From contig JAFGHX010000085.1 of NCBI GenBank assembly GCA_016929905.1, forward strand, positions 1-58,243: DNA of 58,243 nucleotides, written 5' to 3'. Shown here in pieces: positions 7,871-16,369 of this stretch. The notes beneath the pieces are model-generated. The model ran no database searches. It was not told where the DNA came from and saw only the letters and a program-made list of their open reading frames with translations. The position numbers and the translations under genes are program-made. Numbering within the stretch: position 1 is the first letter of the stretch; the number at the start of each line of letters is the position of its first letter. Origin of the DNA: Kiritimatiellia bacterium (GTDB lineage Bacteria > Verrucomicrobiota > Kiritimatiellia > JAFGHX01).

Positions 7871-8091
7871 GATTGCGCGGCGGCCAGATCCTCGAACATT
7901 CGGATCCGCGCGTCCGCCTCCGCCCGATCCAGCCGCTCGATCGCGAACCCGGCATGCACGATCACGTAGTCGCCGACTTGCGGGTCCTCCACCAGCGAGA
8001 GATCCACTTCCAGCCGGGTCCCGTCAAGGTCGACCAACCCCCTGCTCTCCGCCCGGAGTTCAAGCACCTGCATGGGCACACCGAGACACAT
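7867..8091 (-). CDS. hypC: Hydrogenase maturation chaperone HypC
   Basis: 74 residues beginning MCLGVPMQVLEL. The invariant Cys2 coordinates the iron unit and binds the hydrogenase large subunit. The start is ATG 8091 with GAGGGTGAGTG upstream; the GTG one codon earlier is less likely because Cys must be residue 2 after Met. VGDYVIVHAGFAIERLD is the conserved HypC beta-barrel end. It sits 19 bp after hypF. Confidence 0.95.
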   Translation of the reverse strand: MCLGVPMQVLELRAESRGLVDLDGTRLEVDLSLVEDPQVGDYVIVHAGFAIERLDRAEADARIRMFEDLAAAQS

Positions 8092-8110
8092 CACTCACCC
8101 TCACGCGCGT

Positions 8111-10528
8111 TCAACGTTTCGCTGGATCCCATCCTGCCGGCGCCGGCCCGCTCCCCGCCACGACCGCTTGGCCGAGCGCGACCCCGCCGTCGTTCGGCGG
8201 CACGGCCCGGTGCAGGCGCAAGTCCAGCGCGTTCAGGGCCGGGTCGTTGGCCAACCGGTCCGCGAGTATCCCGTTCATGAACACGCCGCCACTCAGAACG
8301 AGCGTCCGCACGCGGACCCGATCCAGGGCGTAGCGTACCATGGCCACGGCCGCGCGTGCAACGGCCTCATGCACGGCCGCCGCGGCGCAGCACGCGTCCG
8401 CGTATCCGCCCGCGGGTTCCTCGAGCCGGCGAAACGACTCCGTCCAGTCCACCCGGAGCATGCCCGCCCGTTCGACGCATCGAAACGGCAGGGCCGCCCG
8501 CGCCATGCCGTGCGTACAGCGCCGCGCCGCCGCCTCGAGTCGGACCGCCGGTTGCCCGTCGTAGGTGACGCGTTCCGGCGCCAGGCCAAGCGCCGCGGCC
8601 ATGCTGTCGAGCAGGCGGCCAGCCGCGTGGGAGAGCGGCGCGTTCAAGCCGCGCGCCGCCTGCGCCGTCCAGACCGCCCGCTCCCGCTCCGAAACGCCCA
8701 ACCGGCTAAGCCGGTCCGGCGCAACGGCCACGCCCGCCTGCTCCCAGCGCCCCACCAACTGGCGCGCAGGCCGCCGGACGGCCGCGTCCCCACCCGGCAG
8801 CGGGGCGGGTTCAAACGTGGCGAGGCGGGTATAGCCGCCCGGCGCCACGTGCAGGCATTCCGCGCCCCAAATCGTGCCGTCGGTGCCGAGCCCCGTCCCA
8901 TCGAACACGAGCGCAAGCGCCTCGCACAGGCCGTGCTCCGCCATGCAGGCGACCGCGTGCGCGTGATGGTGCTGGACGCGCACGAGAGGCACGCCGCGCT
9001 CGGCCGCCAGCCGTACGCCCAGCCGCGTGGACGCCATGTCCGGGTGCCTGTCCACCGCCACAATCGCCACCTCGTGCTCCAGAAAGCGAGGCAGGCGGTC
9101 CGCCGCCTGCTCCAATCCGTCGGCGGCTTCCGGCGTATCGAGGTCTCCGACATGCGGGGAGAGCACCACTTCGGCGCCCCGCCCCAGCGCGATGGCATTG
9201 CGGTATTCCGCGCCAAGCGCCAGGACCGCGCGCGCCAGCGGCGCCGCCAGTCGGACGGGGTCCGGGGCGTAACCGCGCGCCCGGCGCCACACCTGCGGGC
9301 GGCCCGCGCGCAGGACGCAGAGCGAGTCGTCATTGCGCAGAGCGATCTCCCGGTCGTGGACGAGGAACAGATCGGCGACACCGACGAGGCGCGCAAGCGC
9401 CTCGTCATTGCCGGTACAGATCGGCTCGCCGCGCCGGTTCCCGCTCGTCATGACGAGCAGATCGAACGCGGGGACCGGGTCGCCGTCGAGCGGATCGAAC
9501 AGGAGCTTGTGCATCGGCGAATTGGGCAGCATGACACCCAAGGTGCCCGCGTCGGGGGTGAGCAGATCGAGCGGCAACTCCCGGCCCGCCGGACTCGCGT
9601 TCGTGTCCAGAATCACAATCGGCGCGCGGGCGGAACGGACCAGTTCGAGCGCGGGCGGCGACACCCGGCAGTAGCGCCGCACGGTTTCCGGCCCCGCCGC
9701 CATGACGGCAAACGGTTTGTGCGGCCGGCGTTTGCGCCTGCGCAGTTCCGACACCGCCGCCCGGTCGAAGGCATCGACGGCGAGCAGGAACCCGCCGATC
9801 CCGCGGATCGCCACGATCCGGCCGGCAGCCAGGGCCGCTCTCGCTTCGCGCAGAGGGTCCCCCTCCACGGGCCGGCCGCCGGCGTCGAGCAGGGCGATAC
9901 GCGGCCCGCAGACCGGGCACGCGATGCTCTCGGCATGAAACCGGCGGTCGGCGGGATTGTCGTATTCGGCCCGGCACACCGGGCATAACGGGAACCGGGC
10001 CAGCGTCGTACGAGCGCGGTCATAGGGCATCGCGCGCACCACCGTGTAGCGCGGCCCGCACCGCGTACAGGTCGTGAACGGGTAGCCATACCGCCGGTTG
10101 GCGGGATCGTACACGTCAGCGAGACACTCCGGGCAAGCGGCCACATCGGCGGGAATCGCCACATGCGCCGCACGCCCCGTCGAACTGGACCGGATCCTGA
10201 ACGGGCCCGGCGCCCGGGCGACGTCGAGCGGGACGCGCTTTACGACCCGGATGCCGTCCACCCGCGCCAAGGCCGGCAGCGCGGCGGGCAGCCGCGCGAG
10301 CAGGTCCCCAACCGCCCCTGCCGGCCCCTTCAACTCCAGCCGCACGCAATCGGAGCGGTTCCGGACCGATCCGCCAAGCCCCGCCTCGACGGCCAGGCGG
10401 TGCACCGTCGGCCTGAACCCGACGCCCTGCACCGCGCCGTAGACGTTGGCCACCACACGAACGCTGCCCCCAGGGGAGACATCCCGCAGTTCCTCAAGCA
10501 GACTGTTGCAGCGCTTCCGGGCTTGCAT
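8111..10528 (-). CDS. hypF: Carbamoyltransferase HypF
   Basis: HypF turns carbamoyl phosphate into carbamoyl-adenylate and transfers the carbamoyl group to HypE. The full domain order is visible in 805 residues: an acylphosphatase-like domain (GAVQGVGFRPTVHRLA), two zinc fingers (CPECLADVYDP to CTRCGP and CPVCRAEYDNP to CPVCGP), a YrdC-like domain (KRRPHKPFAVM, TSGN) and a Kae1-like domain (VQHHHAHAVACMAEHG, VFDGTGLGTDGT, LSGGVFMN). The start at 10528 has GGGGGGAGAGGGG upstream. It lies 60 bp after the receiver gene. Confidence 0.96.
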   Translation of the reverse strand: MQARKRCNSLLEELRDVSPGGSVRVVANVYGAVQGVGFRPTVHRLAVEAGLGGSVRNRSDCVRLELKGPAGAVGDLLARLPAALPALARVDGIRVVKRVPLDVARAPGPFRIRSSSTGRAAHVAIPADVAACPECLADVYDPANRRYGYPFTTCTRCGPRYTVVRAMPYDRARTTLARFPLCPVCRAEYDNPADRRFHAESIACPVCGPRIALLDAGGRPVEGDPLREARAALAAGRIVAIRGIGGFLLAVDAFDRAAVSELRRRKRRPHKPFAVMAAGPETVRRYCRVSPPALELVRSARAPIVILDTNASPAGRELPLDLLTPDAGTLGVMLPNSPMHKLLFDPLDGDPVPAFDLLVMTSGNRRGEPICTGNDEALARLVGVADLFLVHDREIALRNDDSLCVLRAGRPQVWRRARGYAPDPVRLAAPLARAVLALGAEYRNAIALGRGAEVVLSPHVGDLDTPEAADGLEQAADRLPRFLEHEVAIVAVDRHPDMASTRLGVRLAAERGVPLVRVQHHHAHAVACMAEHGLCEALALVFDGTGLGTDGTIWGAECLHVAPGGYTRLATFEPAPLPGGDAAVRRPARQLVGRWEQAGVAVAPDRLSRLGVSERERAVWTAQAARGLNAPLSHAAGRLLDSMAAALGLAPERVTYDGQPAVRLEAAARRCTHGMARAALPFRCVERAGMLRVDWTESFRRLEEPAGGYADACCAAAAVHEAVARAAVAMVRYALDRVRVRTLVLSGGVFMNGILADRLANDPALNALDLRLHRAVPPNDGGVALGQAVVAGSGPAPAGWDPAKR

Positions 10529-10588
10529 AGCCCCTCTCCCCCCGGCAACCGGATGGGGGGACCACGTCCGCGTCGCCGGCCGCTTGGG

Positions 10589-10963
10589 TCACTTCAGTTT
10601 CGATCGAATAGTCCGAACCAGGCGATCCGGGTCGATCGGCTTCTGGAGCATGCCGGCCAACCCCAACTGCGTATAGTCCGTGCTCCGATTCATGGCGTCG
10701 CCGACCGAGCTGAGCATGAACACCGGTACCTTGTTGCCAAGCGCCTTCATGTCGCGGGCGAAGTTGTCGCCGGCATCGATTTCTTCCATCATCAGGTCGC
10801 ACAGAACGACGTCGGGATTCTCCGTCTTGTACGCTTTGAGCCCCGCCTCCGCGCTGTCGGCCTCGATGACCACGAAATCATGCGCCTCGAGTATCAGCCG
10901 CAGCGAATCGAGGAAGTCCTGGTCGTCGTCAATGCACAGCACCACGTGTTTGCCCTCGCGCAT
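10589..10963 (-). CDS. Single-domain response regulator
   Basis: 124 residues comprising only a CheY-like receiver. The acidic pocket is CIDDDQDF, the phosphoacceptor Asp is in VVLCDLMMEE, Ser in VFMLSSVG, and Lys in LQKPIDPDRL. There is no DNA-binding or enzymatic output domain. It lies inside the hydrogenase operon, two bases after the protease gene and 60 bp before hypF. The GAF histidine kinase at the operon end (3116-4435) is a probable phosphodonor. How it signals onward is not evident. Confidence 0.9.
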   Translation of the reverse strand: MREGKHVVLCIDDDQDFLDSLRLILEAHDFVVIEADSAEAGLKAYKTENPDVVLCDLMMEEIDAGDNFARDMKALGNKVPVFMLSSVGDAMNRSTDYTQLGLAGMLQKPIDPDRLVRTIRSKLK

Positions 10964-10965
10964 CG

Positions 10966-11499
10966 CTATCCTCCCGTTGCTCCGGCGCGCCGCGGCCGCG
11001 CACCCCGCTTGATCGATTCGGAATCAAGTTTCGACAAGTCGCCCGCCCTCAGCCCGTCAACCAGAAAGCGCAACGCCTCGCCCAGGTTTCGCCGCGCGGC
11101 TGCGGACAGCCGTTCGCCGAACGCGTCGAACGCATACCCGCGAATACCCAGCAGGTAGCCCGCCGCCGGGCTATGAAACAGGCTCCTGGCCAGCGCCATC
11201 ACGTCCTCGGGCCGCACGCTGTGCGAACTGAAGCCCAGCCGCGGCTCATCCGGCGCCGCCACGCGCCGGAATGAAAAGGGGTTGGGCCCCACGGCATCGG
11301 CGTCAACGAACACGACCGCCCCGTGTTGCGCGACGTCCGCCGCATGCTCAACGGTGAGCTGGTAGTCGCAATCCACGTCCACAGCGGGCAGCCGTTCGCG
11401 CTCCAGGGCCTCCGCCAACGCCGGGCCCAGCCCATCGTCCAGGCGGCCCGGATTACCGTACCCGATCACGAGCACACGCGGTAGCGGCGGCACGCTCAT
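10966..11499 (-). CDS. hoxW: [NiFe] hydrogenase maturation endopeptidase (HoxW/HyaD type)
   Basis: This protease removes the C-terminal tail of the hydrogenase large subunit after nickel insertion. The 177-residue protein starts MSVPPLPRVLVIGYGNPGRLDDGLG, the family's G-x-G-N nucleotide-fold-like start with the metal-binding Asp. VVFVDADAVG and the later SSHSVRPEDV contain the other expected metal ligands. ATG 11499 overlaps the hoxH stop by four bases, so it is coupled to its substrate gene. The hoxW symbol is chosen from context; family members are hard to separate by sequence alone. Confidence 0.88.
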   Translation of the reverse strand: MSVPPLPRVLVIGYGNPGRLDDGLGPALAEALERERLPAVDVDCDYQLTVEHAADVAQHGAVVFVDADAVGPNPFSFRRVAAPDEPRLGFSSHSVRPEDVMALARSLFHSPAAGYLLGIRGYAFDAFGERLSAAARRNLGEALRFLVDGLRAGDLSKLDSESIKRGARPRRAGATGG

Positions 11500-12920
11500 C
11501 CTCTGGCCCTTCTGTCGATGACCCGGCCGGCGGCGTCCTCCAGCGTCACGATCAGCGGCATCCGGCCCATCGCATGCGTCGCGCAGGACAGGCACGGATC
11601 GTACGCCCGAATCGCCACCTCGATATGGTTCAACAGCCCTTCGGTGATCTCGACCCCTTCCAGGTATTCCCGCGCAACCCGCTCGACCGCCCGGTTCATC
11701 GGCGTATTGTTGTTCGTCGTCGACACGATGAGGTTCGCCATCGCCACTTGGTCGTTCTTGTTCACGCGATAATGATGGAACAGCGTCCCGCGCGGCGCTT
11801 CGAGCAGGCCGACCGTCTCCTCGCGGCGCGCCCCCTGCGTCACCAGATCGGGGCCCTGCAGGTCCGGATCGTTCAGCAGTTCACGAATCCGTTCCGCGGC
11901 GTGCAGCAACTCGATCATCCGCGCCCAGTGGTAGCACATGGTGATGTTGTTCGGCTTCCCGCCCGTCAATGCCATGAACGCCCGGCGCGCCTTTTCCGCC
12001 TCCGGGGTTGGGATCGAATTGCAGGCATTCACCCGCGCCAGCGGTCCGACGCGGTACCAGCCGTCTTCCGGCCCGAGCGATTTGATGAACGGGAACTTCA
12101 TGTACGACCACGGCTTGACCTCCTCGGCGATATAGTCCAGGTACTCCTGGTAATCAACCTGGTCGAAAATCACGCCGCCGGCCGCGTCAATCGCGCGCAG
12201 GTTGCCATGGTACAGATCCATGGCGCCGTCGGCGCGCACCAGGCTCAGATGGTTCGAGTCGAACGATCCGAACGGTTTGAGGATCTCCAGATGCTCCAGG
12301 GTGTAATCGCTGGCGATCTTCAAGGCGCCCCGCGACCAGTCGAGGATCTGGTCGATGTCTTTCAAGAACCCGTCTCGCTCCGCGATGGACAGATTCTTGT
12401 TGATCCCGCCCGGAATGGCGCCGGTCCCGTGAATCTTCTTGCCGGCCGTCGCCTTGATGATTTCCTGGCCGAACTTGCGCATCATCACGCCCTGCACGGC
12501 CAGGTCGGGGTACTTCCTGGCCACGCCGATGACGTTGCGCACGGCCGGATCCGCGTCAAACCCGAAGAGCAGATCGGGCGAGACGAGATGGAAGAAGTGC
12601 AGGGCGTGCGACTGGAACGTCTGGCCCTGGTGCATGAGCCGGCGCATCTTCTCCGCCGTCGGCGTCAAATTCTCGCCGCCGACAATCCGGTCCATCGCCT
12701 TGGCCGCGGCCAGGTGATGGCTGACCGGGCATATCCCGCAGAGCCGCTGAACCAGCACGGGCACTTCCCAGTACGGGCGGCCCTGAATGAAGCGTTCGAA
12801 CCCTCTGAACTCGACGATATGCATCCGCGCCTGCCGCACGCGGTTTTCCTCATCGAGCAGGATCGTGACCTTGCCGTGCCCCTCCACCCGGGTGACGGGC
12901 TCTATCACCACCTTCTTCAT
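11496..12920 (-). CDS. hoxH: NAD-linked [NiFe] hydrogenase large subunit HoxH
   Basis: Catalytic subunit carrying the Ni-Fe site, 474 residues. The N-terminal nickel motif is RLCGICPVSHH (Cys61 and Cys64) and the C-terminal one is DPCLSCATHAMGRMPL (Cys443 and Cys446). Maturation cleavage is expected after His449, releasing a 25-residue tail. The accompanying hoxF, hoxU and hoxY genes place it in the group 3d bidirectional, NAD(P)-coupled hydrogenases. The start has GAGGAG upstream. It is cytoplasmic, with no signal peptide. Confidence 0.96.
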   Translation of the reverse strand: MKKVVIEPVTRVEGHGKVTILLDEENRVRQARMHIVEFRGFERFIQGRPYWEVPVLVQRLCGICPVSHHLAAAKAMDRIVGGENLTPTAEKMRRLMHQGQTFQSHALHFFHLVSPDLLFGFDADPAVRNVIGVARKYPDLAVQGVMMRKFGQEIIKATAGKKIHGTGAIPGGINKNLSIAERDGFLKDIDQILDWSRGALKIASDYTLEHLEILKPFGSFDSNHLSLVRADGAMDLYHGNLRAIDAAGGVIFDQVDYQEYLDYIAEEVKPWSYMKFPFIKSLGPEDGWYRVGPLARVNACNSIPTPEAEKARRAFMALTGGKPNNITMCYHWARMIELLHAAERIRELLNDPDLQGPDLVTQGARREETVGLLEAPRGTLFHHYRVNKNDQVAMANLIVSTTNNNTPMNRAVERVAREYLEGVEITEGLLNHIEVAIRAYDPCLSCATHAMGRMPLIVTLEDAAGRVIDRRARG

Positions 12921-12946
12921 CTGTCGGACTCCTCTCCTCCCCGCGG

Positions 12947-13492
12947 CTAATCGTACTTGATCAGTTCGTAAGGCAAGGCCACCGGTTTATCGCTGAGCAA
13001 GGCCACCAACGCCTCCCACAACGTATCCGCCGAAGGCGGGCAACCCGGGAGATGATAATCGATCTTGACCACCTCGTGGCACGCGTAGACCCTGTCGAGA
13101 AGCAGCGGGATGTCCGGATCGTTCGGAATCACCTTGCCCGGATTGTGCACCGTCGGCCCGTTCAGGTAGGCCTCTTCCAGACACTCCTTCAGCGGGATGG
13201 TGTTCCGCATCGCGGGGATCCCGCCCATCGTGGCGCAGTCCCCGACGCTGATCAGGATGTCGCAGTGCCGCCGGAAGTCCTGCAACACCCGCACGTTCTC
13301 CTCGTTGCAGCAGCCCCCCTCGATCAGCCCGATGGCGCAACGCCCGCAGAACTCCTTGATGTCGTCGATCGGCGATTTGTCGAAATCCACCAGGTCGATC
13401 AGCTTGAGGATCCGGTCGTCAATATCCAGAAGGGACATGTGACATCCGAAACAACCTGCGAGCGACGCTGTAGCGACTTTAGGCTTTCCCAT
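12947..13492 (-). CDS. hoxY: [NiFe] hydrogenase small subunit HoxY
   Basis: Electron-transfer small subunit, 181 residues from ATG 13492, which is preceded by GAGGGTGAGG; a GTG nine bases further upstream is also open but overlaps hoxU. Cluster ligands are visible: LAGCFGCHMS (Cys14, Cys17), GDCATMGG and DYHLPGCPPSADT. This is the short cytoplasmic HoxY form with a single proximal 4Fe-4S cluster and no Tat signal. It pairs with HoxH, 26 bp downstream. Confidence 0.95.
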   Translation of the reverse strand: MGKPKVATASLAGCFGCHMSLLDIDDRILKLIDLVDFDKSPIDDIKEFCGRCAIGLIEGGCCNEENVRVLQDFRRHCDILISVGDCATMGGIPAMRNTIPLKECLEEAYLNGPTVHNPGKVIPNDPDIPLLLDRVYACHEVVKIDYHLPGCPPSADTLWEALVALLSDKPVALPYELIKYD

Positions 13493-13497
13493 GTTCC

Positions 13498-14235
13498 TCA
13501 CCCTCGTCCTCGATCCGACTGCGTTTCCATCCGTGTCTTCTCGATGTCCGTTCCGATCGGCGCGTGGTCATACCGGCGCTGCCCGACGGGCACGGCGTAT
13601 CCGACGCGCTTTTTGAGGATCGCGCCCACCGGGCAGACGTCCGCGGCCTTGTCGGCGATATCCAGCTGGGTATCGGCCAGCCGTTCTTCGGCGTTGACGG
13701 CCACCCGCTTGTTCGGGCCGCGGCCGACGAACTCGAAGACGCACTTCCCGTCCACATCGCGCGAGGCCCTCACGCAGCGGCCGCACAGCACACAGCGGTT
13801 GCGGTCGATAAAGATGTCGGGATGCGAAGCGTCCACGTTGCGCTCGGGCCACAGATACGGGAAACGCGGCGCGGTGATGCCGAAACGGTAGCCCAGCGCC
13901 TGCAGTTCGCAGTTCCCGCTCTTCTCGCAGAACATGCAGTAGTGGTTCCCCTCCACAAACAGCATCTCGATCAGTATCTTGCGGTGTTCCCGCAGTTCCG
14001 CCGTGTCATTCTCGACCACGAGCCCCGCGGCGACCGGCTGCGTGCATGCCGCCTGAGGCCGGCCGTTCACCATGACCGTGCAGATGCGGCAACTTCCGTG
14101 CGGCTTGAGATCCTCATGCGCGCACAAGCGCGGGATGTATAGGCCCGCTGCGTCCGCCGCCTGCAGGATCGTCTGGCCGGGCTGCGCCCGGACTTCAACC
14201 CCATCGATCGTGAAGGTTATCGATTCGTTCATCAT
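13498..14235 (-). CDS. hoxU: Hydrogenase diaphorase subunit HoxU
   Basis: Iron-sulfur subunit linking the HoxF diaphorase to HoxY, similar to the NuoG N-terminus. 245 residues. It holds a 2Fe-2S ferredoxin-like domain (PRLCAHEDLKPHGSCRICTV and AACTQPV), a His/Cys-ligated cluster segment (EGNHYCMFCEKSGNCELQ) and a 4Fe-4S site (RCVLCGRCVRA followed later by ADVCPVGAI). The start is the ATG pair at 14235/14232 after GAGGAACGC. It ends 5 bp before hoxY. Confidence 0.95.
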   Translation of the reverse strand: MMNESITFTIDGVEVRAQPGQTILQAADAAGLYIPRLCAHEDLKPHGSCRICTVMVNGRPQAACTQPVAAGLVVENDTAELREHRKILIEMLFVEGNHYCMFCEKSGNCELQALGYRFGITAPRFPYLWPERNVDASHPDIFIDRNRCVLCGRCVRASRDVDGKCVFEFVGRGPNKRVAVNAEERLADTQLDIADKAADVCPVGAILKKRVGYAVPVGQRRYDHAPIGTDIEKTRMETQSDRGRG

Positions 14236-14242
14236 GCGTTCC

Positions 14243-16075
14243 TCACCCCTGCTTCGCTTTTTCGCCGAAGTGCACGGACCGCCGCCCCTGCGTCGTCTCG
14301 GCCGCCGCCAGCGCGGCGCCGATGTCGAACGCGCGCTGCATCCCGTCCGGCGCCTCTTCGAGGACCGACTCGTAGGCCGGTCTGAAATGCCGGATCGTCG
14401 TCAGGACCGGGTTCGGCGACGTCTGGCCGAGCCCGCAACGGCTGGTCGTCTTGACCGCTTTGGCGAGCTGCTCCAGATACGCCAGGTCGGCCGGCTCGCC
14501 CTTGCCCGCGACGATCCGGTCCAGCCGCTCCTTCAGCAGCACGTTCCCCACGCGGCAAGGCGTGCAGTAGCCGCAGCTTTCCTCGATGAAAAAGTCCATG
14601 AATTTGGACGCGATCCGCAGAACGTCGCGGTTTGCGCCGAACACCATGACCGAACCGCCGGTAGCCAGATCGTCGTAACACAAGGCCCGGCCGAACTGCG
14701 CAGGCGGAACCAGGGTCCCGGAAGGGCCGCCCACCTGAACGGCGCCGGCATTTTCCGCGCCCGCCAGCGCGAGCAGCTCGCGCAACGGCGTCCCGAACGG
14801 CAGCTCGTAGACGCCGGGCCGGGTGCAATCCCCGGAAATGCTGAACACCTTCGTACCCGAACTGCCTTTGGAACCCAGTTCGGCGAACCAGCCGGCGCCG
14901 CGCTCCAGAATGCGAGCGACGCAGCAGCAGGTCTCGACATTGTTCACGGCCGTCGGGCGCGCCAGATACCCGCGCTCCGCCGGGAACGGAGGCCGGTCTT
15001 TCGGGTCGCCGCGCAACCCCTCGCACGAGCTGATCAACGCCGTCTCCTCCCCGCAGACGTACGCCCCCGCCCCCATCTGGATGCGGATATCGAAGGCGAA
15101 CCCGGCCTTGCCCAGGACGGCCGGCCCCAGCAGACGCGCGGCGCGCCGGGCCTCGATGCGATTCTGGAGAAACGCGCGCAAGTACGCGTACTCGCCACGG
15201 AGATACAGAATGCCCTCCGCCGCCCCGATCGCGTACCCCGCGATCGTCATCCCCTCCAGCATCAGCTCCGCGCATTCCGTCAACAGCACCCGGTCCTTGA
15301 ACGTGCCCGGCTCGCCTTCATCCGCGTTGCAGATCACGCAGCGGTCCTTCCCCTCCGCCGCGCGGGTGAACTCCCACTTCATGCCCGTTGGAAACCCCGC
15401 GCCGCCGCGGCCCCGAAGCCGCGCCGCCTTCACCTCGCGGATCACCTCCGCCGGGTTCATCGCCAGCGCCTTGCTCAGCGCCACGCCGGGCTCGAAACCG
15501 GCAAACAGGACCGGCCCCGCTTTGCGGATATTGTTCACGACCATCGCCCGAACCCGCGGGTCCGCGTTGTGCCCGTCACCCTCCTTCTCCACCAGCCTGC
15601 GCGGGTCCGGATCCGCCCGCAATTTGCGGACCATCTCGCGCGCCGCTTCGGCATTCAGCCCGGTGACGACGACGTCGTTCACCAGCGCGGAGGGCGCCTG
15701 GTCGCACATCCCGATGCACGGCGTGTGCTCCAGGCTGAAAAGGCCGTCCGGCGTCGTCGCCCCAAACGTAACGCCCAACTCCTCCGCCAGGGCAGCGCCG
15801 ACGCGATCCGCGCCTTTCATCTCGTCGATGATGTCGTTGCACAACCGGATCACGACCTTCCCTTTCGGACGTGCCGACAGGAAAGAGTAGAACGACACCA
15901 CGCTCTCCACCTCAACGCGGCAAACCCCCATCTCCGCCGCCACCTGGTCCAACACCGCACCCGACACGTGGCCGTAGCGCGCCTGGACCGCCCGAACCAC
16001 GTCCATCATGCGCGTCGCGTCCCGCCCGTGCGCCGCGCAGATCTCTCCGATTACCGCCGCCATGTCCTCGCTCAT
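14243..16075 (-). CDS. hoxF: Hydrogenase diaphorase subunit HoxF (NuoE-NuoF fusion)
   Basis: NAD(H)-oxidising FMN flavoprotein of the bidirectional hydrogenase. The N-terminal 170 residues are NuoE-like (TPCIGMCDQAP). The segment RLCNDIIDEM has only one Cys where many NuoE proteins have CxxxxC, so one 2Fe-2S ligand may be absent or supplied elsewhere. The rest is NuoF-like: RGRGGAGFPTGMKW (NADH), GAGAYVCGEETAL (FMN) and ESCGYCTPCRVGN plus SRCGLGQ (4Fe-4S). I use ATG 16075 (610 residues); ATG 16093 is an equal alternative. It is the first gene of the operon. Confidence 0.94.
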   Translation of the reverse strand: MSEDMAAVIGEICAAHGRDATRMMDVVRAVQARYGHVSGAVLDQVAAEMGVCRVEVESVVSFYSFLSARPKGKVVIRLCNDIIDEMKGADRVGAALAEELGVTFGATTPDGLFSLEHTPCIGMCDQAPSALVNDVVVTGLNAEAAREMVRKLRADPDPRRLVEKEGDGHNADPRVRAMVVNNIRKAGPVLFAGFEPGVALSKALAMNPAEVIREVKAARLRGRGGAGFPTGMKWEFTRAAEGKDRCVICNADEGEPGTFKDRVLLTECAELMLEGMTIAGYAIGAAEGILYLRGEYAYLRAFLQNRIEARRAARLLGPAVLGKAGFAFDIRIQMGAGAYVCGEETALISSCEGLRGDPKDRPPFPAERGYLARPTAVNNVETCCCVARILERGAGWFAELGSKGSSGTKVFSISGDCTRPGVYELPFGTPLRELLALAGAENAGAVQVGGPSGTLVPPAQFGRALCYDDLATGGSVMVFGANRDVLRIASKFMDFFIEESCGYCTPCRVGNVLLKERLDRIVAGKGEPADLAYLEQLAKAVKTTSRCGLGQTSPNPVLTTIRHFRPAYESVLEEAPDGMQRAFDIGAALAAAETTQGRRSVHFGEKAKQG

Positions 16076-16189
16076 GTCGCTACCCCGTCGCATTGCTTCC
16101 GGTTGACCGTAACCGACTGTTGTGAAAGCCGACGCAGGAAGACCCGGCAAATCGGCCCCTGTCAAGCCCACTCCGCATACTCCCCCAAC

Positions 16190-16218
16190 TCTCTACCACA
16201 CCGCTCGATATCTGTCAA
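16190..16218 (-). promoter_or_regulatory. Candidate sigma-70 promoter of the hox-hyp operon
   Basis: On the minus strand a perfect TTGACA (16213-16218) is followed by a 17-bp spacer and TAGAGA (16190-16195). It lies about 115 bp upstream of the hoxF start, in the only sizeable gap ahead of the operon. The -35 match is exact and the spacing ideal, but the -10 is imperfect. No NtrC-type or -24/-12 element was seen. Confidence 0.4.
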
Positions 16219-16369
16219 GAGTTTAACGTTATATTTTTGACGGTTGACTCGGCGGCCGCCCTGCGGACCGGTGTGTGCGAACCGGCAGGCGGTATCCGTA
16301 CTCGAAGAGAAGACGCCGGGCGCCGCGCTTGGCACGAGCAACGGGCAGGAAGGCCATGAACAGATCGGG

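Noticed and set aside
16094..16369. A possible sigma-54 promoter before the hydrogenase operon
   Set aside because: No GG-N10-GC element with proper spacing was found. A sigma-70-like TTGACA/TAGAGA pair fits better.
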